Positions 8,384 through 16,982 of a DNA stretch of 64,000 nt are shown here, in pieces (the stretch's first letter is position 1; each line of letters starts with the position of its first letter). Both the position numbers and the translations under genes were made by a program. The notes below the pieces were generated by a model, which made no database searches, was not told the origin of the DNA, and worked only from the letters and a program-made list of their open reading frames with translations. Origin of the DNA: Dactylosporangium sp. AC04546 (GTDB lineage: Bacteria > Actinomycetota > Actinomycetes > Mycobacteriales > Micromonosporaceae); NCBI RefSeq assembly GCF_022095675.1, contig NZ_JAHYSG010000001.1, positions 1 to 64,000 on the forward strand, read 5' to 3'.

Positions 8384-10414
8384 TCAGTGCTCGGCTGCGG
8401 CCAGCCGGTTCAGGATTCGCTGACGGTCGCTGCCCAGGTCCTCCTCCAGCAACCGGCGCAGGAACACCACCGCGTCGTCCACCGAACCCCGGTCCAGGCA
8501 CACCTGGGCCGCCTGGTCCAGCACCGACACCGCATCGACGTCACCCCAGCGCGCCGGCACCCGCACCACATGCGAGGCCGCCGCCACCACGTCGTTCGTG
8601 CGCAGCGCGACCAACGCCGCCCGCACGTGCAGCGCCGCCCGCTCCGCCGGGCCGATCCACTCGTACACCGCCTCGCCGGTCAGCGGATGCGCGAACGAGC
8701 ACCGCTGGGCCCCCTCCACCAGGTGGTTGACCTGCAATACCGCCAACTGGTCCAACGCCTCGTCGACGCCGATGCCGGCCGTCACCGCGATCGCCTCCAC
8801 CGGGGCCGGCCCGCCCAGCACCGCCATCGCCTGCACCACCGGCAGCGTCGCGGGCAGCTGGCGGATCTGCGCCTGCAGCAACCGGCGCAGCCCGCGCAGG
8901 CCGCGCTCGAACGCGTCGTCGGCCGGGACGTCCGCGGCGACGTGCCGGCCCAGCTCCCGCAGCCACAACGGGTTTCCGCGCGCCACCGCGTGACAGCGGC
9001 TCGCGAACGTTTCGTCGACGCCGTGCAGCAGCGCCGCGCTGCCGCGCTCCGACAACGGCGACAGCACCCACGTGGCCTGCGCGAACCCGGCGACGATCCG
9101 GTCGATCTCGGCCACCCCCGGCCGCAGCGCCGCCATCACCACCACCGGCGACCGTTCGGCCCGGGCCGCCAGGTAAGCCAGCAGCCGCGCCGACGGCGGG
9201 TCGGCCCACTGCAGGTCGTCCAGCGTCACCAGCAGCGGCCCGCGCGCGGCCAGGTCGACGACCAGCTGGTGCAGGGAGTCGATGAACTGGTATTCGCCGT
9301 CGGGCCCCACCTCGGCCAACAGGTGGCGTGCGGTGGCCCGCTCCGCGCCGGCCAGCGGGATGCTCGTGTCCTGCGGGCTGCGCAGCAGGCACTCGAACAT
9401 CTGGCGCACGCAACCCCACGCGTGGCCCGTCTCCAGCAGGCGCCCCGTGCCGGCCGCCAGGTTGAACCCGGCCTCCTCCGCCCGTGTCCGGGCGTAGCTC
9501 AGCAGGCTCGACTTGCCGATCCCCGCGGCTCCCTCGAAGAAGCCCACCGAACCCGAGCCCGACGTGGCCGCCCGGGTCAACGCCGCCTCGATCACCCGCA
9601 GCTCGGCCGACCGCTCCACCAGCACCCGTCCGCCGCCATCGACCGCCGGCACCGGGCCGCCGGCCGGCGGCTCCAGCGTGGCGTCGTGGCGCAGGATCGA
9701 CGCCTCCAGCTCCCGCAACACCGGCCCGGGGTCGACGCCCAGCTGTTCCGCCAGCCGCCGGCGCAGGCGCCCGAACGCCGAGAGGGCGTCGCTCGGCCGG
9801 CCGCAGCGGTACAGCGCCAACATCAGCTGGCGGTGCAGCTCCTCGTCGAGGGGATGCTGGTCGGCCAGGTGCTCCAGCTCGGCCACCAGCGCCCGGTGCT
9901 CGCCCAGCGCCAGCCGCGCGTCCGTCAGCGCCCAGGCCGCGCCGCGCCGGACCGCTTCGAGCCGGGCCGCCTGCTCGCCGAACCAGCTCAGGTCGTGCAG
10001 GCCGGCCAGCGCCGGGCCGCGCCACCAGCGCAAGGCCAGCCGCAGCAGGCCGGTCCGGCGACCCGGATCGGTCTCGGCCCGGGCCTGACGGACCAGGCCG
10101 TCGACCACCTCGACGTCGGTGCCGCCGACCCCGAGATCGAGCACGTACCCCGGCGCCCGGCCCACGATCACGTCCCGCAGTGCCAGCTCGCGCCGCAGGA
10201 ACGACACGTGACTCTGCAGCGAGTTGTTCGCCTTCGCGGGCTCGTCCCCGTCCCAGACCAGGTCGACGAGCGCCTCGGCCGACACGACCTCGCGGGCCTG
10301 CAACGCCAGCGCGGCCAGCAGCGCCTGCCGGCGCAGCCCGGCGACCGGCCGCCACGCGCCGTCCACCAGCGCCTCGACCGGACCCAGCAGCCGCACCCGG
10401 ACGTCGACGATCAT
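8384..10414 (-). CDS. SARP-family regulator: wHTH, BTAD, ATPase
   Basis: A 676-residue paralogue of the following regulator. The frame is open further upstream, but ATG at 10414 overlaps the stop of the preceding trigger-factor-like gene (ATGA) and gives the usual SARP N-terminus (VRVRLLGPVEALVDG). It has a winged helix, BTAD, and an ATPase with Walker A GAAGIGKSS (about 300) and Walker B LLVTLDDLQWADPPS. A helical C-terminal segment extends to LNRLAAAEH. It is 23 bases upstream of the next SARP gene, so the two are probably co-expressed and could heterodimerise or regulate in sequence. Confidence 0.85.
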   Translation of the reverse strand: MIVDVRVRLLGPVEALVDGAWRPVAGLRRQALLAALALQAREVVSAEALVDLVWDGDEPAKANNSLQSHVSFLRRELALRDVIVGRAPGYVLDLGVGGTDVEVVDGLVRQARAETDPGRRTGLLRLALRWWRGPALAGLHDLSWFGEQAARLEAVRRGAAWALTDARLALGEHRALVAELEHLADQHPLDEELHRQLMLALYRCGRPSDALSAFGRLRRRLAEQLGVDPGPVLRELEASILRHDATLEPPAGGPVPAVDGGGRVLVERSAELRVIEAALTRAATSGSGSVGFFEGAAGIGKSSLLSYARTRAEEAGFNLAAGTGRLLETGHAWGCVRQMFECLLRSPQDTSIPLAGAERATARHLLAEVGPDGEYQFIDSLHQLVVDLAARGPLLVTLDDLQWADPPSARLLAYLAARAERSPVVVMAALRPGVAEIDRIVAGFAQATWVLSPLSERGSAALLHGVDETFASRCHAVARGNPLWLRELGRHVAADVPADDAFERGLRGLRRLLQAQIRQLPATLPVVQAMAVLGGPAPVEAIAVTAGIGVDEALDQLAVLQVNHLVEGAQRCSFAHPLTGEAVYEWIGPAERAALHVRAALVALRTNDVVAAASHVVRVPARWGDVDAVSVLDQAAQVCLDRGSVDDAVVFLRRLLEEDLGSDRQRILNRLAAAEH

Positions 10415-11475
10415 CCGCGCTCCGTCCTGACGCGGCTCATGAGCAGCGCGAGCGCCTTGCCCCGCAGGACGTTGGCGCGGGGCGACGCCGGATCGTATCC
10501 GCCGGTCCGCCGGCCCGGCCCGGGCCGGTGCGCCTCCTCGGCGACCTCGGCGTCGGTCGCATCGAGGGCGTACCGGTGGGCGAGCAGGTCGAGGGTCAGC
10601 TCGGCCCGGAGCTGGTCGGCGATGACCGCGTACAGCTCGGCGTCGGCCTCGTCCTCGGTCGCGCCCTCGGCCGTCAGGCACTCGGCCATCGACACGCCGA
10701 AGCGCCCGAGCGCGGTCGTCAGCCGGCTCTTGTGCCGGCTCAGCTCCCAGCGGACCAGCGACTCGGGTGCGGCGCCCGCGGCGTCCGCGACCTGCGACAC
10801 CGCGCTACGGCAGGCCACGACGTGATCGCGATCCGCCGACCGCGCGACCAGCCGGGCCCGCATCGCGGCCCGCAGCTCGGCGAGGCCGGCGAACTCGCCG
10901 ATCCGCGCGGCGAACTCATCGTCCAGCGCCGGCGTGACGCGCCGCAGGACGGCCCGGACCGTGAGCGACACGGTCGCCGTCCGGCCCCGCTGCCGCCCGC
11001 CGACGAGCACCGTCTCGATCGTCGTGACGTCGCCCGGGCGGAGTCCCGTCACCGCTTCGTCGAGGCCCGGCAGGGGATGGTCGCGACCGACCTCGTGCAG
11101 CACGTCGTGGGCCTGCCCGTGTTCGACCGCGACCTCCGAGACGGCCGCGGCCAGGTCCAGCCGCATCCAGTCGCCGCGGGTGGCCGGACGGTTGAGCGGT
11201 TCGAACGTCGCCGCCTGCTGCCGTAGGTACTCGAGGTAGTCGTCGACCTCATGCTCGTCGAGGCCGGCGGCTGCGCCGACCGTGATCGTGTCGAAGTCGG
11301 GAAGCACCCCGTCCGGCAGGACGTCGACGTGCGCGGTCATCGTGTCCGGGAGGAACTCTGGCGGCGCCGAGGCGATCAGCCCGTTTCGGCGCAACGTCGC
11401 GTCGAGCGCATCCCGGGTCGGCGCGGCGCACACGACCTCGACCCGGCGTGGACCCAACCAGCGCATGCTGTCCAT
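10411..11475 (-). CDS. Trigger-factor-like protein without ribosome-docking signature
   Basis: A 354-residue protein starting at ATG 11475, preceded by GAAGGAGCTGAGGAAACC. The middle follows bacterial trigger factor: LPDFDTITVG linker, ATFEPLNRPATRGDWMRLDL, an FKBP-like PPIase core (HPLPGLDEAVTGLRPGD, TATVSLTVRAVLRR), then the arm start TPALDDEFAARIGEFAGLAEL and a helical C-terminal chaperone region. The first about 65 residues are short and lack the GFRxGxxP ribosome-binding signature. Housekeeping trigger factor is about 430-470 residues and sits by clpP, so this is a divergent paralogue. It overlaps the downstream SARP gene, suggesting a chaperone dedicated to a regulator or to the secreted propeller proteins upstream; that is inference. 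Confidence 0.75.
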   Translation of the reverse strand: MDSMRWLGPRRVEVVCAAPTRDALDATLRRNGLIASAPPEFLPDTMTAHVDVLPDGVLPDFDTITVGAAAGLDEHEVDDYLEYLRQQAATFEPLNRPATRGDWMRLDLAAAVSEVAVEHGQAHDVLHEVGRDHPLPGLDEAVTGLRPGDVTTIETVLVGGRQRGRTATVSLTVRAVLRRVTPALDDEFAARIGEFAGLAELRAAMRARLVARSADRDHVVACRSAVSQVADAAGAAPESLVRWELSRHKSRLTTALGRFGVSMAECLTAEGATEDEADAELYAVIADQLRAELTLDLLAHRYALDATDAEVAEEAHRPGPGRRTGGYDPASPRANVLRGKALALLMSRVRTERG

Positions 11476-11565
11476 GGTTTCCTCAGCTCCTTCAGACGGC
11501 GGCCAACTCACGCGGCGTTCCGTCGTGTTCCGCGTCCGGCGGCGCGCATCTCGGGCGGTTGCAAG

Positions 11566-13503
11566 TTATCTCGGCTGGTAGCAGCAGCGCATGCCCGTCC
11601 GCACGCTGCAACGCAGGTGCTTGCCGATCACCGGATCGGCCGCCTCGACCTGCGCGATCGCCCGCCTGATCGCCTTACCGACCGAGATGCGGGCCCGCTC
11701 GGCGCCGTCGGCGAAGCTGCGCGTCCGTCCGACGAGGCCGGTCGCCGCGGCGAGCTCCTCGATGAGCCAGCTCCGCTCGGCGCGCGCCTGTTCGGCCTTG
11801 CCGAGGTCGTTCAGCGCTTCGAACTCGTCGATCGCGGACTCGAGCTCCGTGAGCCGGACGCGGTAGGCCCGCTTGGCTTCGTCGTCGAGGACGGGCTGGG
11901 CCGACGCGAGCCGGTCGACGCCGGCGGCCTGCGCGGCGGTGCCCGGGCCCGCGGCCAGCTCGGCCGACGGGATCTCGAACCCCGGGTTGGCGGTGAGGCT
12001 CGCCAGATAGGCCATGCCCTTGCCGCCCTCGACCAGGACGGTCCGGTCGCCGAGGCGCAGCTCCCAGTGCAGTCCCCGCCGGGTGCAGCGAACCGTCGCC
12101 ACCGCGCCGTGCACGGCCGCGCGCTCGCCGACCGCCACGGCCGGCAGCGGCAGCCCCAACCCCGCGGCCTCGGTGCGGGCCTCAGCGAGCTGCCGCTGCG
12201 CCGCCGCGTGGTCCCCGCCCCCGTTGCGGTACCACAGCGCCTCGGCCAGCCGAACGCGCGACAACATCGCAGCCGGCCAGTGTTGCAGCGATTGATTCGC
12301 GTGTACCGCGGCCTCGAAGTGCGCGACCGCCCGGTCGACCTCGCCGACGGTCAGGCTGGCCACGCCCAGCGCGTGCTCCGTCGAGCCGAAGCACGTGACG
12401 CCGATGCTGGCCATGATCGGCAACCGGTGGAACGGGCGCAGCAGGTCGTGCACGGCGGCCGCGACCCGCCGGTCACCGAGCCGGTGCGCGGCCTCCACGA
12501 CCCCGTACATCGTGGCCAGCCAGCTGCTCGTCATCGGCAGCGCCGACCAGGACGGCCCCTCCAGCCGGGCCAGGCAGCCGCGGGCCAGGCGCTGGTCGCC
12601 CGCGGCGGCCGCGGCGACGGCGAGGGCGGCCAGGTGCGAGTTGTCGACCGTGCTGAGGGTCGGGGAGTTGACCAGCTCCTGCAGTACCGGGATCAGCTCC
12701 GGGAGCGTGCCGCGGTACCAGTGCAGGGCGATCGTGTGGGCGCCCTGCCAGCCGATGACGTCGACGTCGCCGGCATCCTTGCCCGCTTCGGCGCAGGCCG
12801 CCGCCCGCCGCTCGGCCAGCTCGAGGTCGCCGGCGCGGATCGTCAGCATCACCTCCATCGCCTGCACGACGTATCCGATGGCCTCGTGCGGCTTGCGGTG
12901 CAGCAGGGTCCGCAGCTCCTGCAGCGACCGCTCCGCGTGCCGGTTGCCGACCAGGAACCGGTCGACGGTGCGCCACAGCAGGCCGATGAGGGTGTCGCCG
13001 CGCCGGGTGCTGCGCAGTCCTGCCTCGATGAGCTCCCGCACGACGGGCTCGCGCAGCTGGGCCTGGTGCGGCCCGAGCACGCAGTGGTGCGCCAGGCTCA
13101 GCGCCTCGGCCAGCGCGACCGCGTCGCCGCTGCGCCGGGCCTGCTCGACGGCGGCGAAGACACGCTCGTGGCCGCCTTCGCGGTAGTCCAGCTCGGCCGC
13201 CAGCCGGGCCTGCACCCGCACGCCGAGCGGGGACGCCGGCTCGACCAGGTCCAGGGCGCGCCGCAGCCGCGACTCGATGAGCACCGCGGTGTCGGCGCCG
13301 CGGTGCTCGTGCACCCAGAGGCCGCCGTACCCCACCGCGGCGACGGCCTGCGCCTCGTCGTCGAAGTCGCGCTCCGCTCGCCGGTACGCCTGGTCGAACC
13401 ACTCGCGGCTGGACTTCAGGTTGCCGTCGACGTGCAGGGTCCGCGCCCCGTTGGCGAGCAGGGAGCGGGCGTTCTGGGGTGGGACCGGGACGGGCGGGGA
13501 CAT
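11566..13503 (-). CDS. TPR-rich protein with AfsR/cyclase-type C-terminal domain
   Basis: A 645-residue helical protein starting at ATG 13503, after GGTGAGG. Residues about 20-480 are TPR-like helical hairpins rich in Ala, Leu and Arg. The C-terminal region has the block LTELESAIDEFEALNDLGKA, followed by AERSWLIEELAAATGL and RISVGKAIRRAIAQVEAADP, ending near GKHLRCSVRTGMRCCY. This block recurs at the end of large bacterial TPR regulators and adenylate-cyclase/ATPase proteins. No catalytic or DNA-binding domain is present here, so it may be a protein-interaction partner of the SARP regulators in the same run. Confidence 0.7.
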   Translation of the reverse strand: MSPPVPVPPQNARSLLANGARTLHVDGNLKSSREWFDQAYRRAERDFDDEAQAVAAVGYGGLWVHEHRGADTAVLIESRLRRALDLVEPASPLGVRVQARLAAELDYREGGHERVFAAVEQARRSGDAVALAEALSLAHHCVLGPHQAQLREPVVRELIEAGLRSTRRGDTLIGLLWRTVDRFLVGNRHAERSLQELRTLLHRKPHEAIGYVVQAMEVMLTIRAGDLELAERRAAACAEAGKDAGDVDVIGWQGAHTIALHWYRGTLPELIPVLQELVNSPTLSTVDNSHLAALAVAAAAAGDQRLARGCLARLEGPSWSALPMTSSWLATMYGVVEAAHRLGDRRVAAAVHDLLRPFHRLPIMASIGVTCFGSTEHALGVASLTVGEVDRAVAHFEAAVHANQSLQHWPAAMLSRVRLAEALWYRNGGGDHAAAQRQLAEARTEAAGLGLPLPAVAVGERAAVHGAVATVRCTRRGLHWELRLGDRTVLVEGGKGMAYLASLTANPGFEIPSAELAAGPGTAAQAAGVDRLASAQPVLDDEAKRAYRVRLTELESAIDEFEALNDLGKAEQARAERSWLIEELAAATGLVGRTRSFADGAERARISVGKAIRRAIAQVEAADPVIGKHLRCSVRTGMRCCYQPR

Positions 13504-13559
13504 AGACGCACCCTCACCCGTCCCGCTGAAGCGCCGCTGATGTGGTGCTGATGTGCGGA

Positions 13560-15260
13560 TCAGGTCGCCGGGTCCGCGCGGTAGAACACCAGCGCCACGT
13601 CGTCCTCGTTGAGCAGGTCGTTGTCCAGCACCAGGACGGCCACGTCCGATCCGGTTGTGGCATCCCACTCGTAGCGGCCGAGGGTCAGCCCCTCGATCTC
13701 GTCATCGTCGTCCGGGTTCAGCTCCACGACCCGGCTGCCGCCGTATGCGCCGTCGGCCAGGTTGTATGCGCTGATGTCGAAGGTCGCGTTCGAGGTCAGG
13801 TACAGCTGGCCGTCCGCGGCGATGTGACCGCCCTGCACCTGCTGGATCGGGCGGGACAGCTGAACGGAACGCACCCAGCGGTACCCGTCGTCCGGGTTGT
13901 AGACGTGCACGACGTCGACCGACGTGACGGGCTGGTCCTCCCGGCCGAACGCCGAGCTGTAGAGCAGCCCGTCGACCGGGTTGACGGCGACCCACGGGAT
14001 CGAGGTGCCCTGCGGCTTGCGGCCGTCGCCGCCGAGCGGGCCGAGGAACTCCGTCTGCATCGCCGCCGGCTCGACCACCCACACGTTCGACGGCTCCACG
14101 GCGACCACGATCCGGCGCCGCACCGGGTCCCACACCGGCGGGCCGAGATGGTCGCCGGCGTTCGACGGCAGGGCCAGGACGCCGAGCACCCGTGCGTCGC
14201 CGCGCGGGAAGCCCGGGCCGAACTTGTAGAGGCGCCTTCCGTCCTCGCTGTTGCTGCCCACGTACCAGTTCGTACCGTCGGTCGTCACGCCTTGGGCCTC
14301 TTCGGTCCAGGGCGTGTTGCTGTACGACACCCTCTGCACAACCTGCCAGGTCGACGGGCTGGCGAGCGACGGGGGTTTCAGGCCGCCCGCCAGCTCGGCC
14401 CAGGCCGACCAGCCGCCGGCCTGTTGCCAGCGGTGCCAGACCTGACCCTCGGCGTTGACGCCGAACAGTTCGATACGGCCGTCGGCGTTGGTCTCGGCGG
14501 CGACCGTCCCGAGGGTGCCGTCGAGCGGCGCCCAGGCCGACCAGCCGCCGGTTTGCTGCCAGCGGTGCCAGATCTGGCCGTCGGGGTTGACGCCGAACAG
14601 CTCCAGGCGGCCGTCGCCGTTGCGGGCCACCGCCACGGTCGACAATGTACCGTCGAACGCGGCCCAGGGTGACCAGCCGCCCGGTTGTTGCCAGCGGTGC
14701 CACACCTGGCCCTCCGCGTTGACGCCGAACAGTTCGATGCGGCCGTCGGCGTTGGTCTCCGCGGCGACCGATCGCAGGGTGCCGTCGAGCGGGGCCCAGC
14801 TCGACCAGCCCCCGGGTTGCTGCCAGCGGTGCCAGATCTGGCCGTCGGGGTTGACGCCGAACAGCTCCAGGCGGCCGTCGCCGTTGCGGGCGGCGGCGAG
14901 TGCCGACATCGTTCCGTCGAGCGGGGCCCAGGTGGACCAGCCGCCGGTTTGCTGCCAGCGGTGCCACACCTGGCCCTCCGCGTTGACGCCGAAGAGTTCC
15001 ATGCGGCCGTCGGCGTTGGTCTCCGCCGCCACCGATTGCAGGGTGCCGTCGAGCGGGGCCCAGGCCGACCAGCCGCCCGGTTGTTGCCAACGATGCCGGA
15101 CCTGGCCGTTGACGGCGAACAGCTCCAGGCGGCCGTCACCGTTCGCGGCCACGGCCAACCCGGCACCTGCGACGGCGGGCCCGGCACCGGCCGGTGCGGC
15201 CGGCGCCACGAGGATCGTCACGGCGGTGAGCGCGGCCATGGCGAAGCGCGTCAGTGTCAT
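13560..15260 (-). CDS. Secreted PLL-repeat propeller lectin-like protein
   Basis: A 566-residue exported protein. ATG at 15260 lies one base after the stop of the upstream paralogue. Residues 1-26 are a signal peptide (AALTAVTILVAPAAPAGA). Residues about 35-290 hold six blades of 44 residues with the core LELFGVN, GQ.WHRWQQ, GGWS.WA.LDG, alternating between NADGR and NGDGR types. This is the PLL/tectonin-like pattern of fucose- or methylated-sugar-binding propellers. The C-terminal half (about 295-566) looks like a second, different propeller (TDGTNWYVGSNSEDGRRLYKF, IPWVAVNPVDGLLYSSAFG). Glycan binding on cell surfaces is the likely role; ligand is unknown. Confidence 0.75.
   Translation of the reverse strand: MTLTRFAMAALTAVTILVAPAAPAGAGPAVAGAGLAVAANGDGRLELFAVNGQVRHRWQQPGGWSAWAPLDGTLQSVAAETNADGRMELFGVNAEGQVWHRWQQTGGWSTWAPLDGTMSALAAARNGDGRLELFGVNPDGQIWHRWQQPGGWSSWAPLDGTLRSVAAETNADGRIELFGVNAEGQVWHRWQQPGGWSPWAAFDGTLSTVAVARNGDGRLELFGVNPDGQIWHRWQQTGGWSAWAPLDGTLGTVAAETNADGRIELFGVNAEGQVWHRWQQAGGWSAWAELAGGLKPPSLASPSTWQVVQRVSYSNTPWTEEAQGVTTDGTNWYVGSNSEDGRRLYKFGPGFPRGDARVLGVLALPSNAGDHLGPPVWDPVRRRIVVAVEPSNVWVVEPAAMQTEFLGPLGGDGRKPQGTSIPWVAVNPVDGLLYSSAFGREDQPVTSVDVVHVYNPDDGYRWVRSVQLSRPIQQVQGGHIAADGQLYLTSNATFDISAYNLADGAYGGSRVVELNPDDDDEIEGLTLGRYEWDATTGSDVAVLVLDNDLLNEDDVALVFYRADPAT
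14427..15086 (-). repeat. 132-bp tandem repeats inside the PLL-repeat gene
   Basis: The WHRWQ-coding segment recurs at starts 14427, 14559, 14691, 14823, 14955 and 15087, exactly 132 bases (44 codons) apart. Bases are nearly identical over long stretches, and two variants alternate, giving a 264-bp higher-order period. The pattern indicates recent expansion or gene conversion within the gene. Confidence 0.9.
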
Positions 15261-15261
15261 G

Positions 15262-16890
15262 TCAGGGCCGCAGCCGCAGTCCGCTGTCGTACGCCGTCCA
15301 GCCGGCGGCCGGCTGTTCCCAGCGGAACAGCTTGCCGGCCGCGTCCACGGCGAACAGCTCCACGTGCCCGTCGGCGCCGCCGTCCGCGGCCACCCCGGAG
15401 TACGTCCCGTCGATCCGGCTCCACGAGGACCAGCCGCCCGTGGCCAGCTGCCACCGGTGCCACACCATGCCGTCCCGGTTGGTCCCGAACAGCTCGAGGC
15501 GCTGGTCGCTGTTGCGGGCGAGCGCCACCGTCCGCAGCGTGCCGTCGAACGGGCTCCACCCGGACCAGCCGCCGGCCGCCAGCTGCCACCGGTGCGACAG
15601 GCCGCCGGCGGCGTCGATCGCGAAGACCTCGACGCGGCCGTCACCGTTGGCCTCGGCCGCGACGTACCGCGCTGCGCCGCCGAGTGTGGACCAGCCCGAC
15701 CAGTCGGTCGTGGTGTTCTTCACGTTCTGCCACCGATGCTGTACCGCTCCGTCGAGGTACGTCGCGAACAGCTCCAGCCGACCCTGACCGTTGCGGGCGA
15801 CGGCGACCGACGTGAACGGCCCGCCGAGCGACGCCCAGCCGGACCAGCCGCCCGCCCCCGTCTGCCAACGGTGCCAGAGGGTGCCCTCGCGGTTGACCCC
15901 GAACAGCTCCAGCCGGCCGTCGTCGTTGCGCTCCACCGCCACCGAGTGCAGCTCGCCGTCCAGCTGCGACCACGCCGCCGAGCCGGACCGGCAGAAGATG
16001 CCGTCGGACGCCGACGTCCCGCAGACCCGCAGCGCCCCGTCGAGGCCGGCGCCCGCCGCGATGGACGATCCGCTCGCCGGCCCGGGCCCGAGCAGCGTCG
16101 CCAGGGCCTCCTCCGCGATCGGCGCGCTGGACAGTTCGAGCGAACGGTCCCTGGCCTGGGAGAAGTCGAACGACGGCAGCGGACCGCCGCGAGTGATCAT
16201 CGCCCAGGTCACGTCGTAGCCGACCCTGCCGTTGAACGCCGTGCACGCCAGCTGGACCTCGACCGGCTGCCCCGGCAGCGCGTCCCCCCACAGCGGGCTC
16301 GCCAGGCAGCTGGGCTCGAGCCGCTCGACGGCCCGCCGGTTCGCCGCGACCAGATCGTCCCGCAGCAGCGTCGTGCCGAACCCGACGTTCGCCCGCGCGA
16401 ACAGCGCGACGGGCCCGAGCGCGTTGAGGGCATAGCTCATCACGTCGACGGCCGCCCGGTTGTCGACCACGTTGATGTACGCGCGGGCCCTCGCGACGCA
16501 CTCGGTGGCGTCCGTCGCGAACTGCTGCGCGTTGTCCGCGCTGAGCGACTCGATGTCGGCAAACGTGACGAGCGCCGTTCTGGCACAGGTCTCGACATCC
16601 GCCGCGGCGATCTCGCCGACCTCGTCGAGCACGCCGTTGATCTGTTCGCTGACCCGGGCGATCGCCGCCTGCAGCTCGTCGACGGCCCGCTGCAGGGTCA
16701 TCTCGTTGCCGAACAGCTTCTGGTAGATGTCGTACGCGGTCTTGACGTGCCCCGCGTACTTTCCGTACTCCTCCAGCTTGTCGACAGGGCTGGGGGACGC
16801 CGGCTGGGCGCCGGTCAGGGCCACCGCCAGGGCGGCAAGCCCGGCCGTCAGGGCCCGCCCTGCTCTTCTTCGCAGTGTTGACGAGTTCAC
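15262..16890 (-). CDS. Secreted helical protein with PLL propeller repeats
   Basis: A 542-residue exported protein. Residues 1-34 are a signal peptide (RRRAGRALTAGLAALAVALTG). Residues about 36-235 are alpha-helical with an even distribution of charged residues and several Cys (ETCARTAL, ATECVARARAY, EPSCLASPL), not a family I recognise. Residues about 285-540 carry five PLL/tectonin-like blades (GRLELFGVNREGTLWHRWQ, GGWSGWASLGG and variants). The stop is one base from the start of the next PLL gene, so the two are translated together. The helical part may be an effector or anchoring domain and the propeller a glycan-targeting domain; this is inferred. Confidence 0.75.
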   Translation of the reverse strand: MNSSTLRRRAGRALTAGLAALAVALTGAQPASPSPVDKLEEYGKYAGHVKTAYDIYQKLFGNEMTLQRAVDELQAAIARVSEQINGVLDEVGEIAAADVETCARTALVTFADIESLSADNAQQFATDATECVARARAYINVVDNRAAVDVMSYALNALGPVALFARANVGFGTTLLRDDLVAANRRAVERLEPSCLASPLWGDALPGQPVEVQLACTAFNGRVGYDVTWAMITRGGPLPSFDFSQARDRSLELSSAPIAEEALATLLGPGPASGSSIAAGAGLDGALRVCGTSASDGIFCRSGSAAWSQLDGELHSVAVERNDDGRLELFGVNREGTLWHRWQTGAGGWSGWASLGGPFTSVAVARNGQGRLELFATYLDGAVQHRWQNVKNTTTDWSGWSTLGGAARYVAAEANGDGRVEVFAIDAAGGLSHRWQLAAGGWSGWSPFDGTLRTVALARNSDQRLELFGTNRDGMVWHRWQLATGGWSSWSRIDGTYSGVAADGGADGHVELFAVDAAGKLFRWEQPAAGWTAYDSGLRLRP

Positions 16891-16982
16891 GTCCGCCTAA
16901 CGTTCCACCCCGTTCCGCCGCCAAGGCCCCCGCGTGACGCGACGCACACCGCGTCTTGAGGGAGCTGTGATATGACGTTGCC

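Noticed and set aside
6588..10414. Reading the two SARP proteins as LuxR-type LAL regulators
   Set aside because: Neither has a C-terminal LuxR HTH; both have an N-terminal winged helix and BTAD, which define SARPs.
6504..13551. Several 600-800-codon open frames on the plus strand opposite the SARP, trigger-factor-like and TPR genes
   Set aside because: They read as His/Arg/Gln-rich shadow translations of the minus-strand genes, whose Walker, PPIase and TPR motifs are clear.
14427..15086. Possible CRISPR-like or minisatellite locus
   Set aside because: The repeats are contiguous, in frame and encode propeller blades with no spacers, so it is a coding repeat.
14455..16881. 808-codon plus-strand open frame across the PLL-repeat genes
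   Set aside because: It merely mirrors the repeats; the minus strand has signal peptides and WHRWQ blades.
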